From positions 379,501 to 443,500 of the forward strand of contig PUQB01000001.1 of the NCBI GenBank assembly GCA_003024785.1: a stretch of 64,000 nt of DNA, in the 5' to 3' direction. The stretch comes from Selaginella tamariscina. Taxonomy: Eukaryota; Streptophyta; Lycopodiopsida; Selaginellales; Selaginellaceae. The position numbers were made by a program, and so were the translations under genes. The notes under the pieces were generated by a model. It had not been told where the DNA came from. It saw only the letters and a list, made by a program, of their open reading frames with translations, and searched no databases. Below are positions 24,107 through 38,335 of this stretch, in pieces (position 1 is the first letter of the stretch; every line of letters begins with the position of its first letter).

Positions 24107-25645
24107 CAACGTGTTATATATTTATGCAGGTATGGACTTGATAGCACTTGGACCTAAGTACACAGCAATATACAGGGACTTCGTGGTAAATGGAGGTGGT
24201 TCATTAAGGGTTCAGATTGGGCCGACACCGAATGCAAATTCTCAGTATAGCGATGCCATTCTTAATGGTTTAGAGGTTTTTAAGATGAATAATACAGCTG
24301 GAAGCTTGTCACAACCTGAAGTGGTAATGTTATACGCATATTGTGTATACACACACACACACGCACTATATACCATATATCAGGTATATAAAGCATATGT
24401 GTGTATAATTATTTAATTATATAGGTGGAGGGGTGGTAGCTCAGGTGGCAATTCCAAGGCTACTGGCGCAATAGTGGGTGCCGTTTTTGGGGGGACAGCA
24501 GTAGCGGCAGTAGTAATTGCCTGTCTTTTGTGCTGTGCCAGAAGGCAACAAAACACATCGCAAGCCCTTGTCTCCTAGATGGAGGCCGGGCTTGTCTCCT
24601 GCTTGGAGACATGCTCCCTCGGCTTCCGTCGCTAGTGTGGGTTCACCGAGAAGCGTTGCTGCTAGTCATTATTCCACTACTCCGGCAAATCTCTGCCGGC
24701 ATTTTACTCTGCAGCAAATTGTGGATGCAACAAACAACTTCGACGAGGTGTGTGTTTCGCACTTATGAATGTGTGTGTGTGTGTATGCTTATATCCATCC
24801 ATGCATACAGCCATATATCCATGTAAATATACAACATGTATATTGCTCACTTAGAGACTTGAGCTTTTTCTATTATTTTGATTAAAATAAGTATATCACA
24901 ATACAAAACTATTATATATATATATATATGATCTATATCCGATGCATCTTACAGCCTAATGTTTTAGATGGTTTTTGAGAAACTCGTCATGTATATCTGT
25001 TTTGCTTGTCCAGCATGTATTCTAGAGAGAAGTAATGTACTAACAAGTTATCATCCCACACAAACACATATTATACACGCATAGGCACACGCACACACAT
25101 CTTTAATATGAACAATTTTTTTAGTTATTGCTGCTTGGGGTCGGTGGATTTGGCAAAGTCTACAAGGGAGAACTAGAAGGCGGGGTTAAAGTTGCAGTTA
25201 AGCGGGTAATCCAATGTCAGAACAAGGCCTGAGAGAGGTAATTCATACGTGTGTGTGTGTGTACACACACACACATATAGAGAGAGAGAGAGGGAGGGAG
25301 GGAGCGAGATCAATATTATATTATATTTAATTAAATGTTTTTATATAGTTTGAGACGGAGATTGAGATGTTATCTAAACTGAGGCACCGTCACCTTGTGT
25401 CACTAATTGGATACTGTGATGAAGATTCTGAAATGATTCTTGTATATGATTACATGGCAAATGGGCCTCTGAGGGGACACTTATATGGGCCAGGTTCCGA
25501 AGCTAGTCCTTTAACTTGGAAACAAAGGCTCGATATATGCATTGGAGCCGCTCGAGGCTTACATTACTTACACACAGGTCAACAGCGTGCTATCATACAC
25601 AGGTGCGTGCTATCAATAGTTGTGTTGTATGATAGAGTGTGTGTG

Positions 25646-25680
<35 letters not shown>

Positions 25681-26022
25681 CTAAGCATGTTATCAACACA
25701 CACTCACACAAGTATTTGCTACATACATACATGTATATATCCACATGACAGGGATGTGAAGACAACGAATATTCTGTTGGACGAGAAGTTTGTAGCTAAG
25801 GTATCCGACTTCGGCCTATCAAAAGTGGGACCTTCATTAGAGCACACACACGTCAGCACGGCAGTCAAGGGAAGCTTTGGCTATTTAGATCCGGAGTATT
25901 TCCGCCGTCAGATGCTAACCGAAAAGTCTGACGTGTACTCTTTGGTGTCGTCCTTATGGAAGTTTTGTGTGCTCGCCCGGCAATTAATCCGGCACTTCCC
26001 AGGTAGTTATATATGTTGCGCC

Positions 26023-26058
<36 letters not shown>

Positions 26059-26881
26059 TATAATGCATATCTATCTCTCTCTATATATATGTATAATATT
26101 ATACACTATTTATCTAATTAATGTATATAAACCTTGGGTTCCTTACTGCTATTCATGTGGATATACACACTATGCATATGTGTATAGAATTCACAGAGTG
26201 CATTGATGTTTGTTAAACGCCCCTAAACCTTAAACCCTACGTTTCGATAGTTTTCTAGTTAACAACTATCACACACACACACACACGCACGCACGCACAG
26301 ATTGATATGTGTGAGTCTGACAGGGAACAAGTGAACATTGCGGAGTGGGCATTACACTGGCAAAGATTGGGGTGCTGGAGAATATTATGGACCCAAAGCT
26401 TTCAGGCGATATTACTGAAGAATCGTTACACAAGTTTGGAGATATTGCTGAGAGATGTCTTGCTGACAGGGGAAGTGACAGGCCCACCATTGGTGACGTT
26501 CTATGGAACCTTGAACTTTCACTCCAGGTATACTTTACACACCACGTGTAACAGTGTGTAATATGTGTATATATGTACACACAGTCTAAACGTTGTGTGT
26601 GCTATATAATATACGGACACACACACACTCACACACATGTTATATAATAATATATCCATAAATTCTTTGTTTACATGCAGCTACATGAGTCGGTAGTGCA
26701 ACATGGGATGGAAAATGGTAGTGGTGAAAATGGACAGACGGTGGAGATGCCGTTGAGAAGTTTACACCAGCAGAACAGTGATGATCAACGACCGGACAGC
26801 AGCCACGTGGCGTATTCGGATTCAGAGGATGCTTCTGCTAGTGTTGTATTCTCACAGCTAGTTAATCCACAAGGGAGGTAA
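22683..26881 (+). CDS. CrRLK1L-type malectin-domain receptor-like kinase
   Basis: ATG 22683 opens [18 protein letters not shown]..., a basic start plus hydrophobic signal peptide. The malectin-like ectodomain starts with YSIDCGSP and includes [31 protein letters not shown] and, in later exons, [24 protein letters not shown] and [19 protein letters not shown] helix follows near 24470-24540 ([19 protein letters not shown]). Kinase exons: glycine loop [15 protein letters not shown] (25130), [23 protein letters not shown] (25367), [23 protein letters not shown] (25755), [21 protein letters not shown], and a tail to 26881. Isolated frame breaks (near 24545, 25205, 25945) interrupt the model. Such receptors sense wall integrity and peptides at the plasma membrane. 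Partial copies lie at 3.9-5.6, 36.9-38.1 and 42.3-43.1 kb. Confidence 0.85.
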
Positions 26882-27102
26882 AACGAGTTTAAGTTTAATT
26901 GTGAATTAATAGTAGTTAACAAAGAGTTGTAAAATGTGAGTTTTAGTTTTAGTAAACTTTACATATATTTGTTTTACAATTTTTAACTCAATTTATTTAA
27001 AGATTTTAATAAGTGGATCTTATTAATTTAATAATAAATATATTTACAGTTAAATTTAATAATATATATTATAAATTTAATATATTAATTGATATTCAAA
27101 TC

Positions 27103-27708
27103 AAAATGCCCTAAACAAAACAGGAGATTGAACATTCACAATCCACTCCCACAATCCCATGCATTCCCAGCATTTTCCCGATTCAAATTCCCACACCCAT
27201 CTTCCCAACATAGTGCGTGAATTCGAGCAGAGTGTTCCCTGGCGGGCCTCTGTGAAGATTCCCGGGCTGGGAATCAGAATCAAAGCAAGAGGATATACTT
27301 GGGAACGATGCGGGAATTGTATTGGACTCCTAGGTGTGAACATGGTGGTTTTGGAAGACGGGAAGGAGATAGCTTGAGAGTGTATGATGCTGCCAGAATT
27401 GTTATGTCTGTTTTGAGGGGAGAGCTGACTTACTTGTATCGAGCGTGTGATATGCTGCTAATGGAGTTGTCTTGTTCGATCGAGGTGTGTGTATCTATCT
27501 ATGTGTGTGTGTGTGTGTGTCTACACACACACACATATAGAGAGAGAGAAAAAAAAGAGAAATGTGCGTGTTCACGTACACTTATAATTATATATACATG
27601 CATATATATATCACAGAGACATGTATATATGTTCATCTCTCTCTACTCGTCAGAACTTGTGTTATACGTTATATACATACATGTATATACTTAAATGTGG
27701 TGTATGCA

Positions 27709-27796
<88 letters not shown>

Positions 27797-28374
27797 TTAT
27801 ATTTTCAATATATATTATTTATGTATATACATATATATAGGTCTGCCTTCTGTGGTTGCAAGAAGGATGATGCAAAACGCAATGCCGGAAGCAGTAGTAC
27901 TCCCTTAGTTGCCAGGCGTGTAACCTCATTTGAATCTGCAGAGAATGCAACAATAACTGAAGGAGCGGATATGCTCTTGCTCTCAGTATATTTCTGGCAT
28001 AGATTCTAGCATCTTGGAGAGCATCTGTCGACGTGTTAAGATTCTGGTATTCCTAGAATATTCCTCTTTTCTGGAGGTTAGTCAAAATGACCCACGGTTA
28101 AGCTGCTTAAACTCGATGGTAGTATATTCTCAGAATACCAGGCTTAGTTTCTGCGGTGTATTCTAATATTTCTTCGCTAGTTACTAAAAGTGGGATTAAT
28201 TTAACTGTAAATGGAGACGGTAGTAGTTTAGTTAGTGTTAAAACAACTAGTATAACCTCATTAGAGCAGCAGGCTAAGGCTATTATTGAAGAAATGCATC
28301 CTGTTTTTGTGGAAGTATTTCAAGAAGCCTCTGTTATGTTTCTTATTTCTAAAGTAGTCTACCTACCATGTTTA

Positions 28375-28429
<55 letters not shown>

Positions 28430-28925
28430 GTGTGTGTGTGTGCACTCACATATACATACACACACACACATTGTTTACATTTAGGCGGTTTTTCGGACGC
28501 TGGGCTGAGAGAACAAGGCTTAATCTTGACACACCAATTGGAATATGCTTTGCATTACTTTCAGCTTGTCAAAAGAAGGTAATGAAGGGGATAAAAAGGT
28601 TTTACAAAATATGGATGAACAATATAAACTTATGAAAAGATGTAGACATACAACTCCAGCGTGTTTATTCTTTGTAAGTATAGTTTACCTTTAATTTATT
28701 TTTTATTATATAAAAATTTACATTTAAAAATCATTTTCTCTATTTAATTATATATTTAATATATTTATTTTCTTATTTTCTTAAATGTAGGTGGATGCAG
28801 CAACAAAGAGCATTCAAAATTTCTAGATAGATCACTGCAGGTCACAAGTATTGACACTGCTTCTAAGTATTTATTATCACGAGAGGCACCTGCAGAATCC
28901 ACATTCTTTGTTGCTGCAGCTTAAC
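27103..28925 (+). pseudogene. FZL-like dynamin relic lacking the GTPase domain
   Basis: Pieces match the plant thylakoid/plastid dynamin FZL in order. SVKIPGLGIRI and GVNMVVLEDGKEIA (27225-27375), RVYDAARIVMSVLRGE (27390) and LPSVVARRMMQNAMPEAVVLP/LVARRV with EGADMLLLS (27840-27985) form the thiamin-phosphate-synthase-like N-terminal domain. Then come ITSLEQQAKAIIEEMHP (28250), ERTRLNLDTPIGICFALLSA (28508) and LDRSLQVTSIDTASKYLLSR (28825). The whole GTP-binding domain that should sit between the last blocks is absent; only about 120 bp of microsatellite separates them. Stops and frame changes are present. Non-functional remnant, 220 bp after the receptor kinase. Confidence 0.65.
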
Positions 28926-30119
28926 AGATGCAAAGGTGGATGTGGTGTGTGATGTGATGTAGTGAGTGTGTGTAATGTATATTCATGATTATTGTCCTTA
29001 CTCCATTATGATATAATTGATTTACATGGGTTAATTCAGGAACAAACTTAAAAATCATCCCATTAAATGATGTAATAAAAATTATATTATTTTAATTTAC
29101 AACAAGGAGAAGATACATAAAGCCTTCTTTAATAAAATACGATTTCGTAATGAAAAAATAATTGACATTAAAAGACATTAAAAAACTTTAAATTTGTTAA
29201 GGCTACAAAAAAATGTATGAATTGTGATGGTAAGATAATAAAGATGTAGTATATTTTTTAAAATTATTTTTAATTAAGGATTTCTAATAATTAATCATGT
29301 AAACATAGAATATTCCTATATTAATAATTATTTAATTATTAACAAATATTAATTAAATAATAAAAATTATTAATTATTCCTAATTGGAATTATAAAGAGT
29401 TACATTTTTGTTTTAGGGTGCTTATGTGCATCTTGCACTTTGAATTTATTTCTTTATTTTAATTGTTACATGTATTTCTCAATGTCTATTACTACAGTTA
29501 ATTGTTAATATGTATTCATAACCCCGTAATTACAATTTAAAATTTAATTTAATACCTCTTAAATCCTTCCACATTATTAATGAACTCATTCATTCTTTAA
29601 CTTGATATTGATATGCAATCCACTTTAATGATTCATTAATATTAATAAGAACAATTTTAAATTAACACATGATTTTAACTTTCTATATAAAAAGAAATTC
29701 AATTTTCACATTGCACACCATAATTTCATTTATGTGCCTCTTTTTATCATATTATAACAAGTGTATTAATATATATATATATATATTATGTATGTAATAA
29801 GAATATCAATCTTACATACCACATATAACATGAGGCCACTCCCATAGTACATTGGTAATTTCAAATGTTAAACATTTTAAGATAAATTTATTAATACTTT
29901 TGTAATTACATAAACATTATGATAATTTTCAAATGATAATTTTAATGTTGTTGGTCTTGTGATATCCTCCAAGAAAAATTAAAATGCTTTTATCACTTTA
30001 AAAAGATTAAATTTAATTAATGTATATATGTATAGAATGTAAGTTTTGATGCATTATCTTAATTTATATCAATATTTTTATAATAATTGAGTAATAAGTG
30101 CATTTTTGATGACTTAACA

Positions 30120-32110
30120 TTTCAATTGTAATGTTTTTTAAAATAAGTTGAATTATTATATTTAATATTGTTATTTAGAGATCATTTTCATTATACAATG
30201 TAATGCACTTTACTCATTTTATTCTTTATTTCATTATTATGTAACGTGCTTTGAATTATTATACTTAAATATTATCTTTAAAAAGAATATTTTATTCCTA
30301 AAATACGTTGTGTATCACTCATGTACAAAGTTTATTCGATGAGTGAGTGTCACAATAATATTGTTTTCAAAATAAATTTGCTTAATATTGTACATTTCTG
30401 TGATACAATACAATGTATTTTATTTATTTTGTTCTTTCTTTATAATATTATATTTTATTTTACAGAAAATAAGTTGAATTATTGTGTTTAATGTTGTCCT
30501 TAAAAAATATTTTAGTTATGCAATGTAATATATTTTACCCATTTTATCATTTCTTGTATTTTCTTTTAAAGAAAATAAATTCATCCATTATGTTAGTTTG
30601 TTTTAAAAAAATATTTTCATCATGTAATATAATATGTTCACCTATTTAATCCTTTATTTTAATATGTTTCATCCACTTGGTTCTTTAATGTTTTGTAAAG
30701 TAAGTTTATTTAATGTCGTCTTTATATGAATATTTTCTTTATTTAATGCAATGCGTTTCGTTCTTTCTTTATAACATTATATTTTTTTTAAAGAAAATAA
30801 GTTGAATTATTGTGTTTAATGTCATTTTAAATGAAATATTTTCGTCATACAAATGTAATGTGTTTTACTTATTTCGTCCTTTCTTCGCAAAACTATACTT
30901 TCTTTTGAAGAAAAATAAGTTGAATTATTATATTTAGTATTATTTTTAAAAGAATATTTTCGTTATATAATGCAATGCCTTTTACCCATTCGTTATTTTC
31001 TACAATATTATTATTTTTTTTTCAAAAATAAATAAGTTCATTTATTGTACTTAGTGTTGTTTTTAAAAAATATTTTCATTATGTGATGCAATGTGTTTCA
31101 TTCACTTGATTCTTTATTTTAATATGTTTCACATATTTAATTCTTTATTTTAATATGCTTCACTTACTTAATTCTTTATTTTAATATATTTCACCTACTT
31201 GATTCTTTAATATTTTTTAAAGTAAGCTTGTTTAGTATTCATATTTATTGATATAATGTGTTTTACCTATTTAATCATTTCTTTACAATATTATACTTTC
31301 TTTCAAGAAAAATAATTTCATTTATTATGTTTAGTGTTGTTTTTAAAAAAACATTATCTTTTAAAAGAATATTTTTGTCATACAATATAATGTGTTTTAC
31401 CAATATTAATTTTTTTATACAATTTTTTTCAAGGAAAATTAAGTTACATTATTGTGCTTAGTGTTATTCTTAAAAAATATTTTTATCATACAATATAATA
31501 TATTTTACCCATTTCGTCATTTCTTTATAATATTATACTTGTAATGCAATATGTTTCACCCATTTTTCCTTTATGTTAATATGTTTTACCTACATGGTCT
31601 TTTAGTGTTTTACAAAGTACGTTTGTTTAGTGTTATTTTAAAAAAAAAAATACTTTTATTATGTGATGAAAACCCATTTTATTCTTTTTTTATAATATTA
31701 TACTTTCTTTTAAAGAGAAATAAGTTGAATTATTTGTTTTATGTTGTCTTTAAAAAAACATTTTCTTCATATGATGCAATGTGTTTTACACATTTGTCAT
31801 TTCTTTATAATATTTTACTTTCTTTTTAAAAAAAACAAGTTCATTTATTGTTGTTTTTAAAAAATATTTTCATTATAAGATGTAATATGTTTCATTCACT
31901 TAATACTTTATCTTAATATGTTTTATCCACTTGATCTTTTAATATTTTTACTTAGTGTCATGCTTAAAAAGAACATTTTTATCATGTAATGTAATGTGTT
32001 TACCCATTTCATTCTTTTTCTATATTATTATTTTTTTTTTTAAAGAAAATTAAGTTGAATTATTGGGTTTAATGTTATTTAAACCTTTTTGGACATGTGA
32101 TACAATGTGT
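30120..32110. repeat. Decayed AT-rich tandem repeat array
   Basis: A unit containing ttaaagaaaataagttgaatta, ttgtgtttaatgttgt, ttaaaaaatattttc, atgcaatgtgttttacccattt and tttctttataatattata recurs many times in the same order. Examples of aagttgaattatt are near 30145, 30472, 30797, 30910, 31702 and 32052; variants read aagttcatttatt. The shortest spacing seen is about 110 bp. Copies are diverged and variably deleted. Confidence 0.6.
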
Positions 32111-33064
32111 TTGCAATATGCTTCACCTATTTGATCATTTCATTCAGACATTGAAGAATTATTTTAAACAAGACAATAAATAATGAAGAAGTACAATGGT
32201 TAAACCCTAAACTAGTTGCACTTTAAAAATAATTTCGTTATGTGATTAATGTATTTCACTCATTTGATTTTTAAATATTATGTAATATATTTCACCAATT
32301 TAGTACTTTATTTCAATATTGTACAATATGCTTCACATATTTGGTCATTTTTTTAATATTAAAAAATCATTCTAAACAAGATGATAAATAATTAGCACAT
32401 GCAATTGTGCAATGTGTTTTATTTATTTTAGTTATTTATTTCAATATTGTGCAATGTGCTTTAATCACTTGATCTTTTTTCAATATTAAAAAAATTATTC
32501 CAAATAAATAGGTCCCCATCAAAATATGCAATGGCCAAAGAATTCATTCAAGGTATATGTATTAAATATAGTGTAAAGCAACTATACTTGACACAACCAA
32601 TCATTGCAAGTCATTAAAGAGATTTGAGCACAATTATGGATAGATAAAAGCACTAAGAAGCCCCGAATGAAAGAACGCACCTCATTTTTTAGAGGTAACA
32701 CATACACATACACACATGAGAGAGAGAGAGTAGGTTTACATGCATATGTGTCCTTGAGCGTATTATATATATTTATATGAATTTATGTATTTGCATATAT
32801 GTCTCTAATAACATATCCCCTTGTACATGATGTATGTATCTAGCTCCTATGTTACACACATATATGGCACATATGCAAGTTGTATGAGAAGGCACTATTG
32901 TTCACAGTTCTAACACATACTTCCTTTATTATGTGCTTTTCTTAAGATTAGCATGTAGGATGATTGGTCACCTTGAGTAAAAAGCAATTCATATATGGAA
33001 TACCTTAAAGAGATTGACAAGGTACGATTCCGAACAACCCTGCTTTTGCAAATTCCCATTGTTT

Positions 33065-33760
33065 ATTGGCAAATTTCGTTAGAATGCATGTTGTTCAATT
33101 GATGAAGTTCACTAAAAGTGCGTAAACCACTTTGATACCGTATGTCTCTCTTTCTCTCTTGCATATACATACACACACACCTATTTATATGTCGTTTGAT
33201 TATTTACTATAGTCATTTTAAGGACAAAGAATTGAAAGATGCACATGCTCCATTGGATTGCCACTAGTGCATTTATGTTGTCTATGTTGTTTTTATGGAA
33301 CCCTTTTTGTTATATTAAGGCAATAGGACATCGTGAATACATATAAATATAAGGTAAGTAAAATATTTTAAGAAACATTATATGCCAATTGTATTTTTTT
33401 AATTTTTAATGTTAATATGTTTTTGCCAAGGACGTCAGAATGCATGTTGTTCAAGTTCTTCATGTTGATGAAGCTCATTAGAAGAGCGTAAACCACTTTG
33501 ATACCATACATCTCACACACACACACCTATTTATATGTTGTTTAATTATCTACATTCATTTTAAGGACAAATTGAGAGATGCACATGCTTCATTGAATTG
33601 TCGCTAATGCATTTATGTTGTCTATATTGCTTTTATGGAGCACTTTTTGTTATACAAAGACAATAGAACATTGTGAATACATATAGATATAACGTAAATA
33701 AATATTTTAATAAACATTGTATGCCAATTGTATTTTTTTAATTTTTTAATGTTAATATGT
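33065..33760. repeat. Tandem duplication, ~360-bp unit
   Basis: 33072-33345 and 33430-33700 share gaatgcatgttgttcaa, gcgtaaaccactttgatacc, acacacctatttatatgt, ttttaaggacaaa, gatgcacatgct, catttatgttgtctat and caataga/ggacat in order, with point changes. The units are about 358 bp apart. Confidence 0.7.
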
Positions 33761-34169
33761 TTTTAATATTTTTTCTTTGAGCTTAATTAAGTGAAAGATA
33801 TTGTACATGATTAATTTTTATAATATAACAATCCCAATTTTTCCTTCATAAAAGGTGGTTCAAGAATCTTTTTACTCTCACCGGGTCACATGTAATATTT
33901 TATCCTTACTCTTGTGAGGGTCTCAAGGGGGATTTTATTAAATTCTCTCATCCTCACGAGAATAAGAATATGCTTTTTTTTACTATGTGGTTCATTATTA
34001 TAGATTTAAAAAATATTTTATAAATATATTAATATAAATAGGTAAGATTTTAATTTTATTTAGTTTATATAAAAAGAATTATATAATTGAGAAACTCACA
34101 ATTCTAATTTATTTTTATTTTTATTTTTAATAATTTTTATTAAGTTTAAATTAATATCACAAGATGTGT

Positions 34170-34212
34170 AATCCTCACCCTCACCTTCACCCTCACGTGA
34201 GGGTGAGGACAC
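34170..34212. repeat. Short inverted repeat (cctcaccctcac/gtgagggtgagg)
   Basis: tcctcaccctcac before and gtgagggtgagga after a short middle form a palindrome. The related motif tgtgagggtctcaag lies near 33913. Possibly the edge of a small non-autonomous element; no partner end or target duplication was confirmed. Confidence 0.35.
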
Positions 34213-34850
34213 ATGTGAACCACCTCTAAAGGCTGATACCTTTGTAAGATTCGAAGAAGCTTGCACATCATCTACAAAAGGGAACCATCCACTAGCACCC
34301 ACAAACCTCACAAATATGTGGTGGATGCATAAAAATACATGAAGAGCCATGGCACTAGTACCATCCAACAAGTTTAATCTCATTTTCAATCATGTCATAA
34401 ACAACCATAGAGCTCCTTATTTCATTGAATTGTAACTCTTTATTCAAGCTCATGTCATTTGACAATGCCACTTGTTCATTTTTTCTTTATATCGGGTGTT
34501 CCAATGGAGTTTTATGCTTGGAGATACTAATCATCATGTGTCCCAACGGATGTCACAACCTTTTCCTCATGAGTGACATGTGATGCAAGCACAACACAAT
34601 GAGGCAAAGGGTCAATGAGTGTTTATATATTATAATAACTTAAATTCGTTTGAGTCTTTCCCACATATCCTATATCTCGTAATCTTTGCCTAGGTGGTCA
34701 AACCACTATGTTAAAACTACGATAACGAAGTTTCATGCAACAAACATTTGGCAAGTGCACAAAAAGTGAAATAGAAGTACAACAAATTCTTTGCTTGCAT
34801 TGACCATAAGAGCCAATATCAAATATTTCTTTCTTATTAACCTAATAACA

Positions 34851-36905
34851 TATATATACTACTGATATAATATTCAATATTGCTTACTTCTAACTAGTTG
34901 AACCAACATGATTTACCATTTTGATTTAAATAATTATTTAAAATTTTAAACTTAGAACATGAAGCTTTTGTATAGACATAAGCAGATTTTGTATCATTAG
35001 AAAATCGATAAACATAATAGGGCGATTCTATAATTTTAATTTTAAAAAAATATATAATTTATTAAAATTTATACAATTTTTTTATGTGTTTTAATTCTTC
35101 TCAAGAGAAATTAAAATACATTTGAAGCTTTTGAGTCACCATAGATGAATGCGTCCTAAAAAAAAAAAGATTACATATGTACTTATGAGTATATATATTA
35201 TGGTATATACTATTTTATGTAAAATATATTTCTAGTTCCATGCTTATTTTAATCTTAAATTTTATTAAAGAAATAATAATTATATAGAAAATAAAATATA
35301 TTAATAATAAAAATTTCCGAAGCTTTCTCAGTAATGGTCTAATATATATAATATTTTTTGATACATATGTCTATACATGTAAACACACACACACACACAA
35401 CACAGTATGGTATACAGAACATGGTATAAAACTGTTATCTTTATGGATCATGGCTGTCTTCATACGATACACACACACACAATAATAGAATTAAGTTTCA
35501 TATTCAATCAGAGACTTGCCTTACAATGCCGTACGCTTCCGTGCAGAGTTCATGTACGGCCTAATCACCCTTTCATTCTGGGCTTCAACTTGATCCATAG
35601 TACCCAGGTTAATCTGGTAAGGCCTTAACTCCAAACGTGGCCCAACTTCTTTGCTTTTACACCACCTTTCTTATCATATACATGGTGCCTATAATGGTAA
35701 CAGAAAACTATTTAATCATGATAAGAAATTGAATAAGAATAATAAATAGTTACTTAATACCTGAAAGATATGTAGTCCTGTTGGTTAGCAAACGTAATAA
35801 TCCGTTCAGAGTCTGGCTTAGGTACTGGGAACAAATACTTCAGTATATTAGACGTTCTCTCTCCAAGCTGCAGTGTGTGAGATCATGTACCATCCAGGAT
35901 ATTCTCCCAGCTAGTTTCAGTATTACAAGTAACTACATTCTTATGCACGTCCTAAATATTACAGGTATAATAGTTACAAGTATACACACACACCTGTTAT
36001 ATGTGTGTGTGTGTGTCACACAAAGAAGAATACCTTGGTGGTAAAATTGTGAAGTACTAGGTGTGGATATGCTTCCGAGTCCCTTCTTGTCTTTAATGTC
36101 GTGTCTTGTGATCTGTAACTCATGATGTGTATTACTAAAGCATAATAACACTCATGCATACTGGGCATAAGTGTTTAAGAGTTCATTAAAGAGTTAATTG
36201 ATTACTCACCAAGTTCATTAGCAGTTGGACCATATGGTAGATGACATATTATTAAGCCGTCTCTATGCTCATGGACTAAGATTATATCAGTGAAATCGTG
36301 AGCACGACATGCTCCAACTATTTCTGAAATCACGGTATACATATAATACATGTATATATAAATATACACTATATATAAATATACAAAAAGAGATGAGTGT
36401 ACCTGTCCACCACGGTTAACCCGTTGTGCATTTCGAAACACAAACTTCAATTCCTGTAAGACGCACATACGTCCCTCCCTCCGTCCATCCCTCCCACACA
36501 AACACAAACAACACACACCCACACACGTGTGCGCAAGAGAAAAGTGTACCTTGACAAATTGCGTGAGCCGACTGCTGGCACGGGAAGTAATAAGAAGAAT
36601 CTTAGGATCTTTCTCTCCGTCATCAGTATGAGTTGTTGGCTCTACAAACAATAATCAGAAAAGTGCGTGCGTGTGACATGCACATACATGTTTGTGTGCT
36701 TTTGTTCCCTCCCTCCCTCTCTCTCTCTCTCGCTCACACACACACACACGCACATGCACACAGAGGCATGATTCGTGTGTATTTACAGATAGAACTAACC
36801 TACACACGTACAAGATACAAAACCCGATTGAAACCCTGATCATACCAGTACATATTACCTTTAAGTCATATCTAAATATACAGTGTTATAGATAGCATAT
36901 GCATA
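34851..36905 (-). pseudogene. Second IMP4-like pseudogene fragment
   Basis: Same layout as 2030-3925: boundary segment 34851-35340, then IMP4 exons in reverse. The EWVIRPYMNSA end lies near 35560; an [11 protein letters not shown] exon (frame intact here, unlike the other copies) near 35810-35850; HDFTDIILVHEHRDGLIICHLPYGPTA near 36220-36310; ELKFVF and NAQRVNRGGQ near 36410-36460; PTTHTDDGEKDPKILL near 36590-36640. IMP4 intron 2 sequence then runs to the fusion point near 36905 (catatgc). Exons 1-2 are missing. Confidence 0.75.
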
Positions 36906-38095
36906 GTAATATGAACAATGATAATACCACGTCTATTTACCACAAAGTCCCTGTATATTGCTGTGTACTTAGGCCCAAGTACTATCAAGTCCATGCCTGC
37001 ATACATATATAACACGTTGGTTCTCTCTCTCTCTCTCTCTCTCTCTCTCGCGCACACACACACACACAGAGCATACCCATCTACAGCAGTTAAGTTATTG
37101 ATATACACACTGAAGATCATCTGGTACGTTTTATCAAAATAGAGCTCCGCAGAATGTAGACGAGTCAACAGGCAGTTTCCAAGAAACACGGAAGTTATTG
37201 TTAATCGTATTCTACACACCAAGTACCCTGCCGGTTCGTACACAGCAGCACATACATACCTGGAACGTCTTTTGTGTATTTGATCTATGCACTCATGTCC
37301 TGTGTGGGACTACCAGAAGCAGCACCCTCGAGGAAGGATTGGTCCGTTGATCAGGGACGGTGCTGACTGTCGTTGGCTGCGCCACCGTTGGAGGGCCAAG
37401 GGTTTTGTCTGCCCTTGACCGACAAGAATAGCGCATGGACATTAGCTGTATTCCATTTACATATGTCAATGTTAAAAGTGAGCGTGCGTGCGTGTGTGAC
37501 CAAATGAAATACATCAGTAATACACACACACACACACAAACACATACATATAAAGACGCACAACGTGTATATGCGTTTGCGTCTTTTAACTTGTTAACCT
37601 ACACACTGTGTGTGTGTGTTGGGGAAGGGGGGATATATAAAAAAAAAACAGCTATATGCATGTATCTGTATGTCATGTATATATAAAACTCTCTCTCTCT
37701 CTCTCCACGTCTGCAAAGCTGCCGACAAGAACCAACTGAGGCCGGTCAACAGAGGGAATATTCCCCCACAGTGTAAGCTCGAGATTCCATCGGATTCCCA
37801 GGAAATGTGTAATTTGATCGGGAAGCGGACACTCTGGCAGTGAGATATGGGATTTGAGAGGGAAGATTGGGATTCTGGGTGGATGTGTTAACTGGGATCC
37901 TGCAGATGTGAATGTGGGATTGTCTAGGGATTCACCTTGCCATTTCTGCTTAGTGTCGGAACTCGTGGTGTTTAATGGCGATCCACAATCTATTGAATAT
38001 GAATACTTGGGTACCCACTGTGCTAATGCTGTGTAGAATGTGAGGAGGATTACAACGGGTACATGGGGAAGCCTCTTCTTCCTCCTCTCCGCCAT
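36906..38095 (-). pseudogene. Receptor-kinase ectodomain fragment, second copy
   Basis: Starts at 38095 with [18 protein letters not shown] and [14 protein letters not shown] and runs to [20 protein letters not shown] near 36930-37000, where it meets IMP4 intron sequence. It has lost parts of the ectodomain (gaps after GSFADV and in the RVLGVSN exon) and has no TM or kinase. It is a homologue of 3926-5606 with the same fusion partner, so both descend from one chimeric event. Confidence 0.8.
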
Positions 38096-38335
38096 CGCCC
38101 AAAATGTGCCCTAATTTTAGTCAATCCCAGTCAAACTATACGCTACTAATCCGGTCATATATTTTGTCGCGTCTTCTTTATTAATGAAGTTTGATTAAAA
38201 TATGTGTATTTCAACCGACAACAATAACGTACTAACTATTAAACCTAAATATCTTCTACTCAACCATTTATATAGTTACTAATGACTTGCATGTAACACA
38301 ATACTCTTCATTGCCATGGTTTCCACCCACCTTTC

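Larger units (their letters stand above)
28926..34850. other. AT-rich gene desert with decayed repeats
   Basis: No gene supported. It holds a degenerate tandem repeat (about 30120-32100), a tandem duplication (33065-33760) and a short G/C-rich palindrome (34170-34210), each listed separately. The open frame on the reverse strand at 34096-34389 matches no family I know and has no supporting context. Confidence 0.5.

Noticed and set aside
34096..34389. 97-codon reverse-strand frame near the GTGAGGGTGAGG palindrome
   Set aside because: No family resemblance, no splice or promoter context, and its end is low complexity; possibly a transposon scrap but not supportable.
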